This document shows, in pieces, positions 22,664-30,558 of a stretch of 32,327 nt of DNA. The first letter of the stretch is position 1. Every line of letters begins with the position of its first letter. The stretch is taken from NCBI GenBank assembly GCA_046735355.1, contig JBKPTC010000062.1, positions 1-32,327 on the forward strand, read 5' to 3'. A program made the position numbers and the translations under genes. Source of the stretch: DATAEU01 sp046735355 (GTDB taxonomy: Bacteria > Actinomycetota > UBA4738 > HRBIN12). Below the pieces are notes generated by a model. It was not told the DNA's origin, ran no database searches, and saw nothing but the letters and a program-made list of their open reading frames with translations.

Positions 22664-23883
22664 GCGGCCTCCTTCGGGAGGAGCGTCCGGAGATCGACGT
22701 CCGGGTCGGCGAGCGCCGACGGATCCGGGTGCGCCTTCGCCTGGATCAGCCTCATCGAGCGCCGCACGTCCCTCGGCCGGTTCATCGCGAACGTCGAGAG
22801 CAGCTGGCCGTCCTTCAGCAGGAACGCCGCGAACTCCCGCTCATCCATGTTCCCACGGACCACCATCTCGTCCCATTCGATCGCGAACCCGGCCATCTGG
22901 ATGTCGGCGTCGTACTGATCCGACCAGAACCAGTGTGCGTCGTCGAACGGTTCGTTACGCCCGAGCATCGAGCCGGCCACGTGCGCCCCCATCTTGAGGG
23001 CGTTGTCGTAGTGCTCGACCCGGACCCGGCCGAAGACCGGATGGTCGTGCCGCGCAACGTCGCCGATCGCGAACACACCGGCGACGTTCGTCCTGAGCGC
23101 GGCGTCGACGAGGATGCCGTTGTCCATCTCGAGCGCCGAGCCTTCGGCGACCTCGGTCACGGGCCCGACGCCGATGCCGACGACCGCGAAGTCGCCGTCG
23201 AGCGTGAGGCCCGTGTTCGTCACGAGCGCCTCGAACCGGCCGTCGCCCTCGAACCGCTCGGCGCCGGTGCGGAAGTGCATCTCGACGCCGTGGTCGCGGT
23301 GCAGGCCCTCGAGCACTCGGCCGATCTCGGGGCCGAGCACGCGCTGGAGCGGCGTCTCGCCGAACTCGACCACGGTCACGTCGAGCCCGAGGTGCCGGAG
23401 CGACGCGGCGACCTCGGCGCCGATGAACCCCATCCCGACCAGGACCGCCTTCGTCGCGTTCTTGGCCGCGTCCGCGATCGCCTGCGCGTCCGCCGCCGTT
23501 CGCAGCGAGAACACGTTCTCCAGGTCGATGCCGGGGATCGGTGGACGGCGGTTGCGGCTCCCGGTCGCGATCACCGCCTGGTCGAACGCGATCCGCTCCC
23601 CACCCTCGAGGACGACCACGCGCTCGTCGGTGTCGATCCGATCGACGCGCGTGCCGAGACGGAGCTCGACGTCGTTTGCCTCGTACCAGCCCTCGGGCCG
23701 GATCAACGCGTCCTCGAAGGTTCGCTCCCCGCGCAGGAACTCCTTGGACAGCGGCGGTCGTTCGTACGGCGGGGTCGGCTCGGCGCCGATCAGGACGATG
23801 CGGCCGTCGTAGCCCTCCTCGCGGAGCTGGCCGGCCGCCGTCGCGCCGGCCTGGCTCGCGCCGACGATGACGGAGACTGGCAT
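22660..23883 (-). CDS. NAD(P)H-ferredoxin reductase, FAD-dependent
   Basis: 407 residues of the ring-hydroxylating-dioxygenase reductase type. FAD motif GASQAG (8-13), PYERPPLSKEFL, ATGSRNRRPPIPG, the NAD motif VGMGFIGAEVA, and VFAIGDVARH are all present, with the C-terminal reductase domain. It should carry electrons from NAD(P)H to the Rieske ferredoxin encoded 18 bases upstream. No terminal oxygenase or P450 is found nearby, so the electron acceptor lies elsewhere. No Shine-Dalgarno is visible before ATG 23883. The 3' end encodes the ribosome site of the small gene that follows. Confidence 0.9.
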   Translation of the reverse strand: MPVSVIVGASQAGATAAGQLREEGYDGRIVLIGAEPTPPYERPPLSKEFLRGERTFEDALIRPEGWYEANDVELRLGTRVDRIDTDERVVVLEGGERIAFDQAVIATGSRNRRPPIPGIDLENVFSLRTAADAQAIADAAKNATKAVLVGMGFIGAEVAASLRHLGLDVTVVEFGETPLQRVLGPEIGRVLEGLHRDHGVEMHFRTGAERFEGDGRFEALVTNTGLTLDGDFAVVGIGVGPVTEVAEGSALEMDNGILVDAALRTNVAGVFAIGDVARHDHPVFGRVRVEHYDNALKMGAHVAGSMLGRNEPFDDAHWFWSDQYDADIQMAGFAIEWDEMVVRGNMDEREFAAFLLKDGQLLSTFAMNRPRDVRRSMRLIQAKAHPDPSALADPDVDLRTLLPKEAA

Positions 23884-23901
23884 GGAGAGGACGCGCCCGC
23901 G

Positions 23902-24213
23902 CTAGTCGACCGCGACCTCGAGCGCACCGGCGTCCTCGCGCGCCTCGAACACGTCGACGGGCTCTGTCGCCGGGCCCTCGACGACCTCGCCGGTGAGGAC
24001 GTCGAACTGGCTCGCGTGGCACGGGCACTCGACGATCGTGTCCTCGAGGTCGCCCTCGGCGAGCGAGCAGCCCTGGTGCGTGCACGTGTCGTCGAACGCG
24101 TGCAGGGATCCGTCGACGTTGGCGACCGCGACCTGACGATTGCTGACGGTGTACGAGTTGACCTCGCCCTCCGACACGTCGCCGGCGTTCGCCACCCGCA
24201 CCCAGTTCGCCAT
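23902..24213 (-). CDS. Rieske [2Fe-2S] ferredoxin
   Basis: 103 residues. The cluster ligands are Cys44 and His46 in CTHQGC and Cys63 and His66 in CPCH; the SQFD following is typical of the soluble ferredoxins of dioxygenase systems (BphF/NirD-like). It shuttles electrons between the reductase encoded next and an oxygenase. ATG 24213 has GAGGAGGAG five to six bases upstream. First gene of the Rieske-reductase-small protein unit. Confidence 0.93.
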   Translation of the reverse strand: MANWVRVANAGDVSEGEVNSYTVSNRQVAVANVDGSLHAFDDTCTHQGCSLAEGDLEDTIVECPCHASQFDVLTGEVVEGPATEPVDVFEAREDAGALEVAVD

Positions 24214-24257
24214 CGAGCTCCTCCTCGTCGCACGGAAGTTCCTGGAATTCGGCGGCA

Positions 24258-24263
24258 AGCATA
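24258..24263 (-). promoter_or_regulatory. Possible -10 of the Rieske operon
   Basis: TATGCT on the minus strand, 44 bases before the Rieske ATG, in the only gap (68 bases) between this gene and the membrane protein gene before it. No good -35. Confidence 0.3.
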
Positions 24264-24281
24264 GGGCAGGACCGCCGCTGT

Positions 24282-25547
24282 TCAGCCGCTCGCGGCGCGA
24301 CGCTCCAGGAACCCCGGCGCGAGGTAGCCGACCCCCGCGACGAGGTACAGGCCGAGCAGGATCAGGAACCCGGTTTTCACGTCGACGGGCAGCATGGCCG
24401 GGATCAGCGCGCCGGCGACCCACGCGAGCTGGAACAGCACCTCGTACCGGACGAACACACGGCCGTGCGCGCCACCGGGCGCGGCCTGCTGCATCAGGCT
24501 CTGGAACGCGAGCCGGCCGAGCTCGCCCGTCGCGCCGACGACGAGCGCGAACGCCGCGAGCACCGGGAGCGAGCTCCAGACGAACGCGATCACCGCCCCG
24601 ATCGCGGCCGCGATGATGGACGACACGACGACCGCCTCCTCGCGGAGCGAGGTCGGCAGGCGCGGCGCGATCAGGTCGCCGGCGAACGCGCCGACCGTGC
24701 CGGCGACCGCGAGCACCGCGAACCACCACGCCGGCTCCCCGCCGCGCCGGAGCGCGAACGCGAACAAGAACAACAGGCATCCGGACGCCGCGCGCAGCCC
24801 GGCCGCGCCGATCGCGGGCGCCCGCAACCCGGGGATCGACCCGCGCGGCCCGACCTCCGCGCCCTGAGTCCGAACGCGCGGGTACGGGAGGCGCAGGTTG
24901 AGTCCCGTCGCGACCGCGTACACGGCGACGGCGCCGAAGAGCACCGCCGTCGATCCGCCGAGCTTGTACAGCAGCAGCCCCGGGATGGACGCGAGCACCA
25001 CGCCGAACACCGCCACGCGTCCGAGGCGCGCGTTCGCGCGCACCAGCCCCTCGTGCGCGCCCGCGTACGCCATCGTGAGGCCGTTCTTCGTGATCGCGTG
25101 GACCTTCGACAGCACCAGGATCACGAACGCGAGCGGATACAGCGCGAGCGAGCCGACGGTCTGCGCGGCGACGAGCGCGACGACCGCCCGCCCGGCCGCC
25201 GAGCTGACGGAGATCGCGCGCCTCGGGCCCGCGCGGTCGAGCAGCGGAACCAGCAGCGGGCTCGCCACCGCGAGCGGCGCCATCGTCAGCAACAGATAGA
25301 GGGCGACGCGCGTCCGCGCCTCCCCGACGGGGATGTCGAAGAACACGGAACCGGCCAGCGCGATCGCGACCATCGCGTCGCCGGCGGCGCTCCCGAGGTG
25401 CACCAGCGCATACGTATCGAGCGGGTCGTCCGAGATCCAGAGCCGGTGCAGGGGGCGCACGATCAGCGTCTCGAGCATCGCGACGACGCCGAGGAGCAGC
25501 AGCTGCCACCACGGATATCGGCGGGGCTCGCCGCGTTCGACGCGCAC
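24282..25547 (-). CDS. MFS-like integral membrane protein
   Basis: 421 residues, mostly hydrophobic, with about 12 predicted membrane segments from residue 14 on. Arg-rich short loops (LLDRAGPRRAISV after an early helix) recall the MFS loop 2-3 motif, and the two halves look alike, but no substrate signature is seen. It belongs to an MFS-like group; a transport role is inferred. GTG 25547 follows the gatB stop by 17 bases, so it may be in the gatB transcript. Confidence 0.75.
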   Translation of the reverse strand: MRVERGEPRRYPWWQLLLLGVVAMLETLIVRPLHRLWISDDPLDTYALVHLGSAAGDAMVAIALAGSVFFDIPVGEARTRVALYLLLTMAPLAVASPLLVPLLDRAGPRRAISVSSAAGRAVVALVAAQTVGSLALYPLAFVILVLSKVHAITKNGLTMAYAGAHEGLVRANARLGRVAVFGVVLASIPGLLLYKLGGSTAVLFGAVAVYAVATGLNLRLPYPRVRTQGAEVGPRGSIPGLRAPAIGAAGLRAASGCLLFLFAFALRRGGEPAWWFAVLAVAGTVGAFAGDLIAPRLPTSLREEAVVVSSIIAAAIGAVIAFVWSSLPVLAAFALVVGATGELGRLAFQSLMQQAAPGGAHGRVFVRYEVLFQLAWVAGALIPAMLPVDVKTGFLILLGLYLVAGVGYLAPGFLERRAASG

Positions 25548-25564
25548 GCGAGCGCCTCGCGCCG

Positions 25565-27022
25565 TCAGGACCCCGACAGTCGCTGCCGGAGGATCTGCTG
25601 GACGACCTGCGGGTTCGCGGACCCGCGCGACTTCTTCATGACCTGGCCGACGAGCGCGTTGATCGCGCCGTCCTTGCCGCTGCGGAACTGCTCGACGGGG
25701 CCGGGGTTCTCGGCGATCGCCTCGTCGGCCCAGGCCTCGAGCTGCGACGTGTCAGAGACCTGGCGGAGACCGCGCTCGTCCACGATCCGCTCGGCCGGCG
25801 TCCCGGTCGTGATCGCCTCGTCGAGCACCTGCTTGCCCGCCGTCGCCGAGATCGTGCCGTCCTCGACGAGCCCGACGATCGCCGCGATCTCCGCCGCGTC
25901 CATCTCGAGCGTCTCGAGATCCAGCCCGTGCTCGTTCGCGACCGCGACGACGTTCTGCGTGATCCAGTTCGCGACGGTCGCGGCAGACCCGCCGCCGGTG
26001 GCCAGCGTGCGGTCGAACAGCTCCGCCAGCCTGTCGTTCGCGACGAGCGTCGCCGCCTGCTCGCGGGTGAGGCCGAGCTCGCCCACGTAGCGCGCGCGCC
26101 GTGCCGCCGGAAGCTCGGGCAGCGACGCCCGGATCTTCTCGACCCACTCCCCCGACGGCTCGAGCGGCGGCAGGTCGGGCTCGGGGAAGTACCGGTAGTC
26201 GAACGCCTCCTCCTTCGATCGAAGGGTTGACGTCCGCCCGGTGCTCTCGTCGAAGTGCCGCGTCTCCTGCGTGATGGACCCGCCGGCATCGAGCGCGGTG
26301 CGCTGGCGCTCCTCCTCGAACCGCAGCGCGCGCTCGAGCGACCGGATCGAGTTGAGGTTCTTGATCTCGACCCGCGTCCCGAACGACGTGTCACCCGCGG
26401 GACGAGTCGAGATGTTCGCGTCGCAGCGAAGCGACCCCTCCTCCATCCGGACGTCGGAGACGCCGAGCGCGCGGAGCGTCGAACGCAGCTCGGTCAGATA
26501 CGCGCGCGCCTCTTCCGGCGAGCGCATGTCGGGCTCGGACACGACCTCGACGAGCGGAACGCCGGCGCGGTTGTAGTCGACGAGCGCGTACTCGGCCTGC
26601 CCGATCCGGCCCGTGGCGCCCGCGTGCGTCGTCTTGCCGGTGTCCTCCTCCATGTGCACACGCGTGATGCCGACCTCGCGCGTCGCGCCGTCGATTTCGA
26701 TCGCGAGGCGCCCGCCGACGCAGATCGGGAGGTCGTACTGGCTGATCTGGAAGTCCTTGGGCATGTCCGGATAGAAGTAGTTCTTCCGGTGGAACAGCGA
26801 GTGCGGCGCGATCTCGCACCCGAGCGCCAGACCGATCTTCACGATCGACTCGATCGCCGCCTCGTTCGGGACGGGCAGCGCGCCGGGATGTCCGAGGCAG
26901 ACCGGGCACACGTTGGTGTTGGGCTCGGCGCCGAACTCGTTCCGGCACCCGCAGAACATCTTCGTCCTGGTCGAGAGCTCCACGTGGCACTCGAGCCCGA
27001 TCACCGTCTCGTACTCGGCCAT
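25565..27022 (-). CDS. gatB: Asp-tRNA(Asn)/Glu-tRNA(Gln) amidotransferase subunit B
   Basis: 485 residues, full length. Four zinc cysteines Cys24, Cys26, Cys39 and Cys42 (CGC...CPVC), GLECHVEL, HRKNYFYPDMPKDFQISQYD, RVHMEEDTGK, NRAGVPLVEVVSEPD, then the YqeY-like tail domain. It binds the misacylated tRNA and activates it for amidation in the GatCAB complex. It lies apart from gatC-gatA (28047-29824), with an exporter gene between on the opposite strand. ATG 27022 lacks a Shine-Dalgarno; TAGGCT eight bases before it suggests a nearly leaderless message. Confidence 0.96.
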   Translation of the reverse strand: MAEYETVIGLECHVELSTRTKMFCGCRNEFGAEPNTNVCPVCLGHPGALPVPNEAAIESIVKIGLALGCEIAPHSLFHRKNYFYPDMPKDFQISQYDLPICVGGRLAIEIDGATREVGITRVHMEEDTGKTTHAGATGRIGQAEYALVDYNRAGVPLVEVVSEPDMRSPEEARAYLTELRSTLRALGVSDVRMEEGSLRCDANISTRPAGDTSFGTRVEIKNLNSIRSLERALRFEEERQRTALDAGGSITQETRHFDESTGRTSTLRSKEEAFDYRYFPEPDLPPLEPSGEWVEKIRASLPELPAARRARYVGELGLTREQAATLVANDRLAELFDRTLATGGGSAATVANWITQNVVAVANEHGLDLETLEMDAAEIAAIVGLVEDGTISATAGKQVLDEAITTGTPAERIVDERGLRQVSDTSQLEAWADEAIAENPGPVEQFRSGKDGAINALVGQVMKKSRGSANPQVVQQILRQRLSGS

Positions 27023-27030
27023 GGCCGAGG

Positions 27031-27036
27031 AGCCTA
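27031..27036 (-). promoter_or_regulatory. Possible -10 of gatB
   Basis: TAGGCT on the minus strand, eight bases before ATG 27022. The 91-base gap to the divergent exporter gene holds this and the exporter's own -10, nothing else. Confidence 0.3.
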
Positions 27037-27101
27037 TCGGACGCTCCCGCGCGCCCGAAAATGGGACGTCGGTCTCACGCCTGCGTTCCGCGTGTCGTTC
27101 C

Positions 27102-27107
27102 TATCAT
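27102..27107 (+). promoter_or_regulatory. -10 element of the EamA gene
   Basis: TATCAT, six bases before ATG 27114, with no Shine-Dalgarno between: a leaderless arrangement. Confidence 0.45.
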
Positions 27108-27113
27108 CAAGCG

Positions 27114-28175
27114 ATGACGGCTGCCTCCGACGATCGCGACCGACCGACGACGCCCACGGTGTCGGCGGCGCTCGTCACCGTCTACGTCGTCTGGGGCACG
27201 ACGTACTTCGCGATCCGGATCGTGAACCAAACCTTGCCGCCGCTTCTCGCGGCGTCAGTGCGGTTCCTCGTCGCCGGCGGGCTCATGTATGCCTTCACGG
27301 TCCGACGTGGCGACGTCCAGGGCGACCGGCCCGGCCCGCGGCAGTGGCGCGCGGCGGCGATCATCGGCGTCGCGCTGCTGCTCGGCGGCAACGGCGCCGT
27401 CGCGTGGGCCGAGCGGACGACGCCGTCCGGGCTCGTCGCGCTCATCATCGCGCTGGTTCCGCTGTGGATGGCGCTGCTCGACGCCGTCTTGCTCGGCCGG
27501 CGGCCGCGAGCGCCGGTCGCCGCCGGACTGCTCCTCGGATTCGGCGGGGCGGCGCTCCTGGTCTCGACGTCGGCGAGCGGTCGCGTTCCGCTGCTGGGCC
27601 TGCTGTTCGCGGTCGGGGCGTCGCTGTCGTGGGCTTGCGGCTCGCTCTACGCGCGGAACGCGCCGCTTCCGCGCCGGCCGTTCGTAGGCATCGGGATGGA
27701 GATGCTGTGCGGCGGCGCCGCCATCCTCGTCGTCGGCGTCGCCGCGGGCGACCTTGGGCGGGTCCATCCCAATCGGTTCTCGCTCGCCTCGGTCCTCGCG
27801 CTCGCCTACCTGATCGTCTTCGGGTCGTTCGCGGGGTTCGCGTCCTACGTGTGGCTCCTTCGGAACGCGAGGACCTCGCTCGTGTCGACGTACGCGTACG
27901 TCAACCCGGTCGTCGCCGTGTTCCTCGGATGGGCGTTCCTCGACGAGCCGATCACGCTGCGAACGCTGATCGCGGGCGCCATCGTGCTCGCGGCCGTCGC
28001 GCTCATCATCGCGAGCCGCGAGGAGCGCCCGACGGCCGAGGCGACGTCAGGCGGCGAGCTCGCGGACGAGACCCGGGACCCCGTCGAAGGCGATCTCGCG
28101 CTCGAGCGCGCGGGCGACTCGGAGGACCATCGACTCGCCGAGCGCCGGCGCGGCGACCTGCAGCCCGACCGGTAG
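27114..28175 (+). CDS. EamA/DMT-family exporter
   Basis: 353 residues, two EamA repeats, about ten membrane segments, starting VYVVWGTTYFAIRIVNQTLPP, a typical DMT (YdcZ/RhaT-like) beginning; second repeat near AYLIVFGSFAGFASYVWLL and AYVNPVVAVFLGWAFLDEP. Such proteins export amino acids or other metabolites. The membrane part ends near residue 305. The last 43 codons, plus the stop, are antisense to the 3' end of gatA (28047-28175), a long convergent overlap; the tail is hydrophilic and looks like a read-through extension. Confidence 0.88.
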   Translation: MTAASDDRDRPTTPTVSAALVTVYVVWGTTYFAIRIVNQTLPPLLAASVRFLVAGGLMYAFTVRRGDVQGDRPGPRQWRAAAIIGVALLLGGNGAVAWAERTTPSGLVALIIALVPLWMALLDAVLLGRRPRAPVAAGLLLGFGGAALLVSTSASGRVPLLGLLFAVGASLSWACGSLYARNAPLPRRPFVGIGMEMLCGGAAILVVGVAAGDLGRVHPNRFSLASVLALAYLIVFGSFAGFASYVWLLRNARTSLVSTYAYVNPVVAVFLGWAFLDEPITLRTLIAGAIVLAAVALIIASREERPTAEATSGGELADETRDPVEGDLALERAGDSEDHRLAERRRGDLQPDR

Positions 28176-29522
28176 CCCGCGGTCGTCGAGCCCGCACGGG
28201 ATCGAGATCGCCGGCACGCCGGCCAGGTTCGCCGGGATCGTGAACACGTCCGACAGGTACATCGCGAGCGGGTCGTCGGCGCGCTCGCCGATCTTGAACG
28301 CGGTCGTCGGCGAGGTCGGCGAGACGACGGCGTCGTACGACTCGAAGGCGCGCTCGTAGTCGCGGATGACCAGCGTCCGGACCTTCTGCGCCTGCCCGTA
28401 GTACGCGTCGTAGTAGCCGGCCGACAGGGCGTACGTGCCGAGCATGATGCGACGCTTGACCTCCGCGCCGAACCCGGCGCCGCGCGTGCGGGTCATCATC
28501 TCGACCGAGTCGTCGCCGTCGACCCGGAGCCCGTAGCGGACGCCGTCGTATCGAGCGAGGTTCGAGGACGCCTCGCTCGGCGCGATGAGGTAGTAGGCGG
28601 AGAGCGCGTACTCCGCGTGGGGCAGCGAGACCTCGCCGATGCTCGCGCCCAGGTTCCCGAGCCGGTCGACCGCGGCGCGAACTCGATCGCGCACGCCGGG
28701 CTCGACGCCCTCGCCGAACGCCTCGGCGATCACGCCGATCCGAAGGCCGTCGACGCCGTCGTCGATGCCGTCGGTGAAGTCACGTGGGTCGGTGTGCAGG
28801 CTCGTCGCGTCGCGAGGATCTTGTCCCGCGAGCGACGACACCATGACGGCGGCGTCGGTCACCGATCTCGTGAAGGTGGAGACCGTGTCGAGCGACGACG
28901 CGAACGCGATGAGGCCGTAGCGCGAGATCAGCCCGTACGTCGGCTTGAACCCGACGACGCCCGACAGCGCGGCGGGCTGGCGGACCGAGCCGCCGGTGTC
29001 CGTTCCGAGCGCCCAGACCGCCTCGCCGCTCGCGACCGCCGCCGCCGACCCACCCGACGAACCCCCCGGCACGCGGTCGAGGTCCCACGGGTTCCGCACC
29101 GGCCCGAACGCCGAGTTCTCGTTGGAAGAGCCCATCGCGAACTCGTCGCAGTTGGTCTTGCCGAGGAGCACCGTGCCGGAGCCCGACAGCCGCGCCCACG
29201 CCGTGCTGTCGTACGGCGGCACGTACGTCTCGAGGATCCTCGAGCCGCAGGTCGTGCGGATCCCCTCGGTCGTGAACACGTCCTTGAGCGCGACGGGGAT
29301 GCCGGCCTGCGCCGGGAGCTCCTCGCCACGCCCTCGGCGATCGTCGACGTCCTTCGCCGCCGCCCGAGCGACCTCGGGCGTGGGCGAGAGGAAGGACGCG
29401 AGCTGCGGGTCGAGCCGGTCGATGCGCTGCAGGCACGACTCCGTCACGTCGCGGCTCGACGCGTCGCCGGCGCGCATGCGCTCGGCGAGCTCGACCGCCG
29501 TCAGGTCGCAGAGGTCCGGCAC
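28047..29522 (-). CDS. gatA: Aspartyl/glutamyl-tRNA amidotransferase subunit A
   Basis: 491 residues, amidase signature family. The Ser-cisSer-Lys triad is complete: Lys80 in ALKDVFTT, Ser155 in GGSSGGSAAAVASGE and Ser179 in TDTGGSVRQPAA. It releases ammonia from glutamine and passes it to GatB. GTG 29522 lies two bases after the gatC stop (TAG-GC-GTG). Its 3' end overlaps the EamA gene by 129 bases on the opposite strand. Confidence 0.96.
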   Translation of the reverse strand: MPDLCDLTAVELAERMRAGDASSRDVTESCLQRIDRLDPQLASFLSPTPEVARAAAKDVDDRRGRGEELPAQAGIPVALKDVFTTEGIRTTCGSRILETYVPPYDSTAWARLSGSGTVLLGKTNCDEFAMGSSNENSAFGPVRNPWDLDRVPGGSSGGSAAAVASGEAVWALGTDTGGSVRQPAALSGVVGFKPTYGLISRYGLIAFASSLDTVSTFTRSVTDAAVMVSSLAGQDPRDATSLHTDPRDFTDGIDDGVDGLRIGVIAEAFGEGVEPGVRDRVRAAVDRLGNLGASIGEVSLPHAEYALSAYYLIAPSEASSNLARYDGVRYGLRVDGDDSVEMMTRTRGAGFGAEVKRRIMLGTYALSAGYYDAYYGQAQKVRTLVIRDYERAFESYDAVVSPTSPTTAFKIGERADDPLAMYLSDVFTIPANLAGVPAISIPCGLDDRGLPVGLQVAAPALGESMVLRVARALEREIAFDGVPGLVRELAA

Positions 29523-29524
29523 GC

Positions 29525-29824
29525 CTATTCGACCTCGACGACGCGCGGCACCTTGAAGCGATCGCCCTCGCGCTCCGGCGCGTTCGACAGCGCGGCCTCG
29601 CGGGGGATCGACCCGACCGGCACGCCGATCTCGTCGGGGCGGTAGACGTTGGAGAGCGGGATCGCGCGGGCGGTCGGCGGAACGTCCTCCGTCGCGACCT
29701 CGCCGACCTTGGCCGCGTGCTCGAGGATCGCGCCGAGCTGCTCACGTAGCCGCGAGCGCTCCTCGGCGGTGAGATCCAGCCGCGCGAGCCGCGCGACGTG
29801 ATCGATGTCGACCTCGACCGGCAC
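29525..29824 (-). CDS. gatC: Aspartyl/glutamyl-tRNA amidotransferase subunit C
   Basis: 99 residues, the usual length. VDIDHVARLARLDLTAEE at the N-terminus, then LGAILEHAAKVGEV and RPDE, PREAALSNAPEREGDRFKVPRV are the family marks. It holds GatA and GatB together. The GTG at 29824 fits the family start; a longer frame upstream lacks similarity. It is paired with gatA two bases downstream. The 141-base gap before it shows no clear promoter. Confidence 0.93.
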   Translation of the reverse strand: MPVEVDIDHVARLARLDLTAEERSRLREQLGAILEHAAKVGEVATEDVPPTARAIPLSNVYRPDEIGVPVGSIPREAALSNAPEREGDRFKVPRVVEVE

Positions 29825-29965
29825 CGCTACCGTCCGTCCGCTTGGGCATCCATCGCTGACCGGGAGGGTAGCCCACGATGGCCGCGACGGCTCGGCGCAG
29901 CGCGTCCGCATCGCGGTGAGGGCGTCGGTCGAGGCTGTGTCGGTATCGACAGATTCGCCCTCGAG

Positions 29966-30511
29966 CTAGTCCCCGCCCACGCGCCGAAGGAAGTCCCGGG
30001 CCTCCCTGGCGGAACGCAGCACGTGCACCGATGCGTGCCGCGCGTTCCGCGACACGATCGCGCGTGCCCGGTCGGGCTCTGAGCGCCGGTTGCGCCAGAT
30101 GAGCCAGACCAACCCCCACTCGTCGCGCAACCGCCTCCCGAACGAGTCGTCGCAGCCCTCAGGCAGTTGGCCGACCGGCTTGCGGAGCCCGCGCGCGAAC
30201 GCGCGAGCCGCGCAGATCCACCACGGGGTCTCGAGGATCAGGACGGTATCCGCGCGTTCGAGCCGGAGCTCGAGCGTGCCCTCGTCGTTGCCGTCGATGA
30301 TCCATGTATCGCCCGCGACCAGGCTACGTTGCTTCTCGCGCCACTCGTCGACCGATGGTCGAACCCAGCCCGGCTTCCATTGGTGGACGTCGAGGTGGAT
30401 CAGCGGGAGGCCCGTCGCCGTCGAGAGCGATCGCGACAACGTGCTCTTGCCCGACCCGGCCATCCCGATGACGAGAACGCGACGGCCGATGGCCGATGAT
30501 TCGCCGTTCAT
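29966..30511 (-). CDS. P-loop nucleoside kinase-like protein (adenylate kinase/FlaR-like 'topology modulation' type)
   Basis: 181 residues. Walker A GMAGSGKST at 16-24, LPLIHLDVHQWKPGW, WIIDGN, ILETPWW, and an Arg-rich lid-like stretch. Small proteins of this group are often labelled adenylate kinase or DNA topology modulation protein; the actual substrate is not known. ATG 30511 is the family start; the region before it (47 bases to the HD-GYP stop) has no clear Shine-Dalgarno. It may be co-transcribed with the HD-GYP gene. Confidence 0.82.
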   Translation of the reverse strand: MNGESSAIGRRVLVIGMAGSGKSTLSRSLSTATGLPLIHLDVHQWKPGWVRPSVDEWREKQRSLVAGDTWIIDGNDEGTLELRLERADTVLILETPWWICAARAFARGLRKPVGQLPEGCDDSFGRRLRDEWGLVWLIWRNRRSEPDRARAIVSRNARHASVHVLRSAREARDFLRRVGGD

Positions 30512-30558
30512 CGAGCGGAGTCTCGCAGAGACACATCGCGACGCGACGGACCGGCGCG

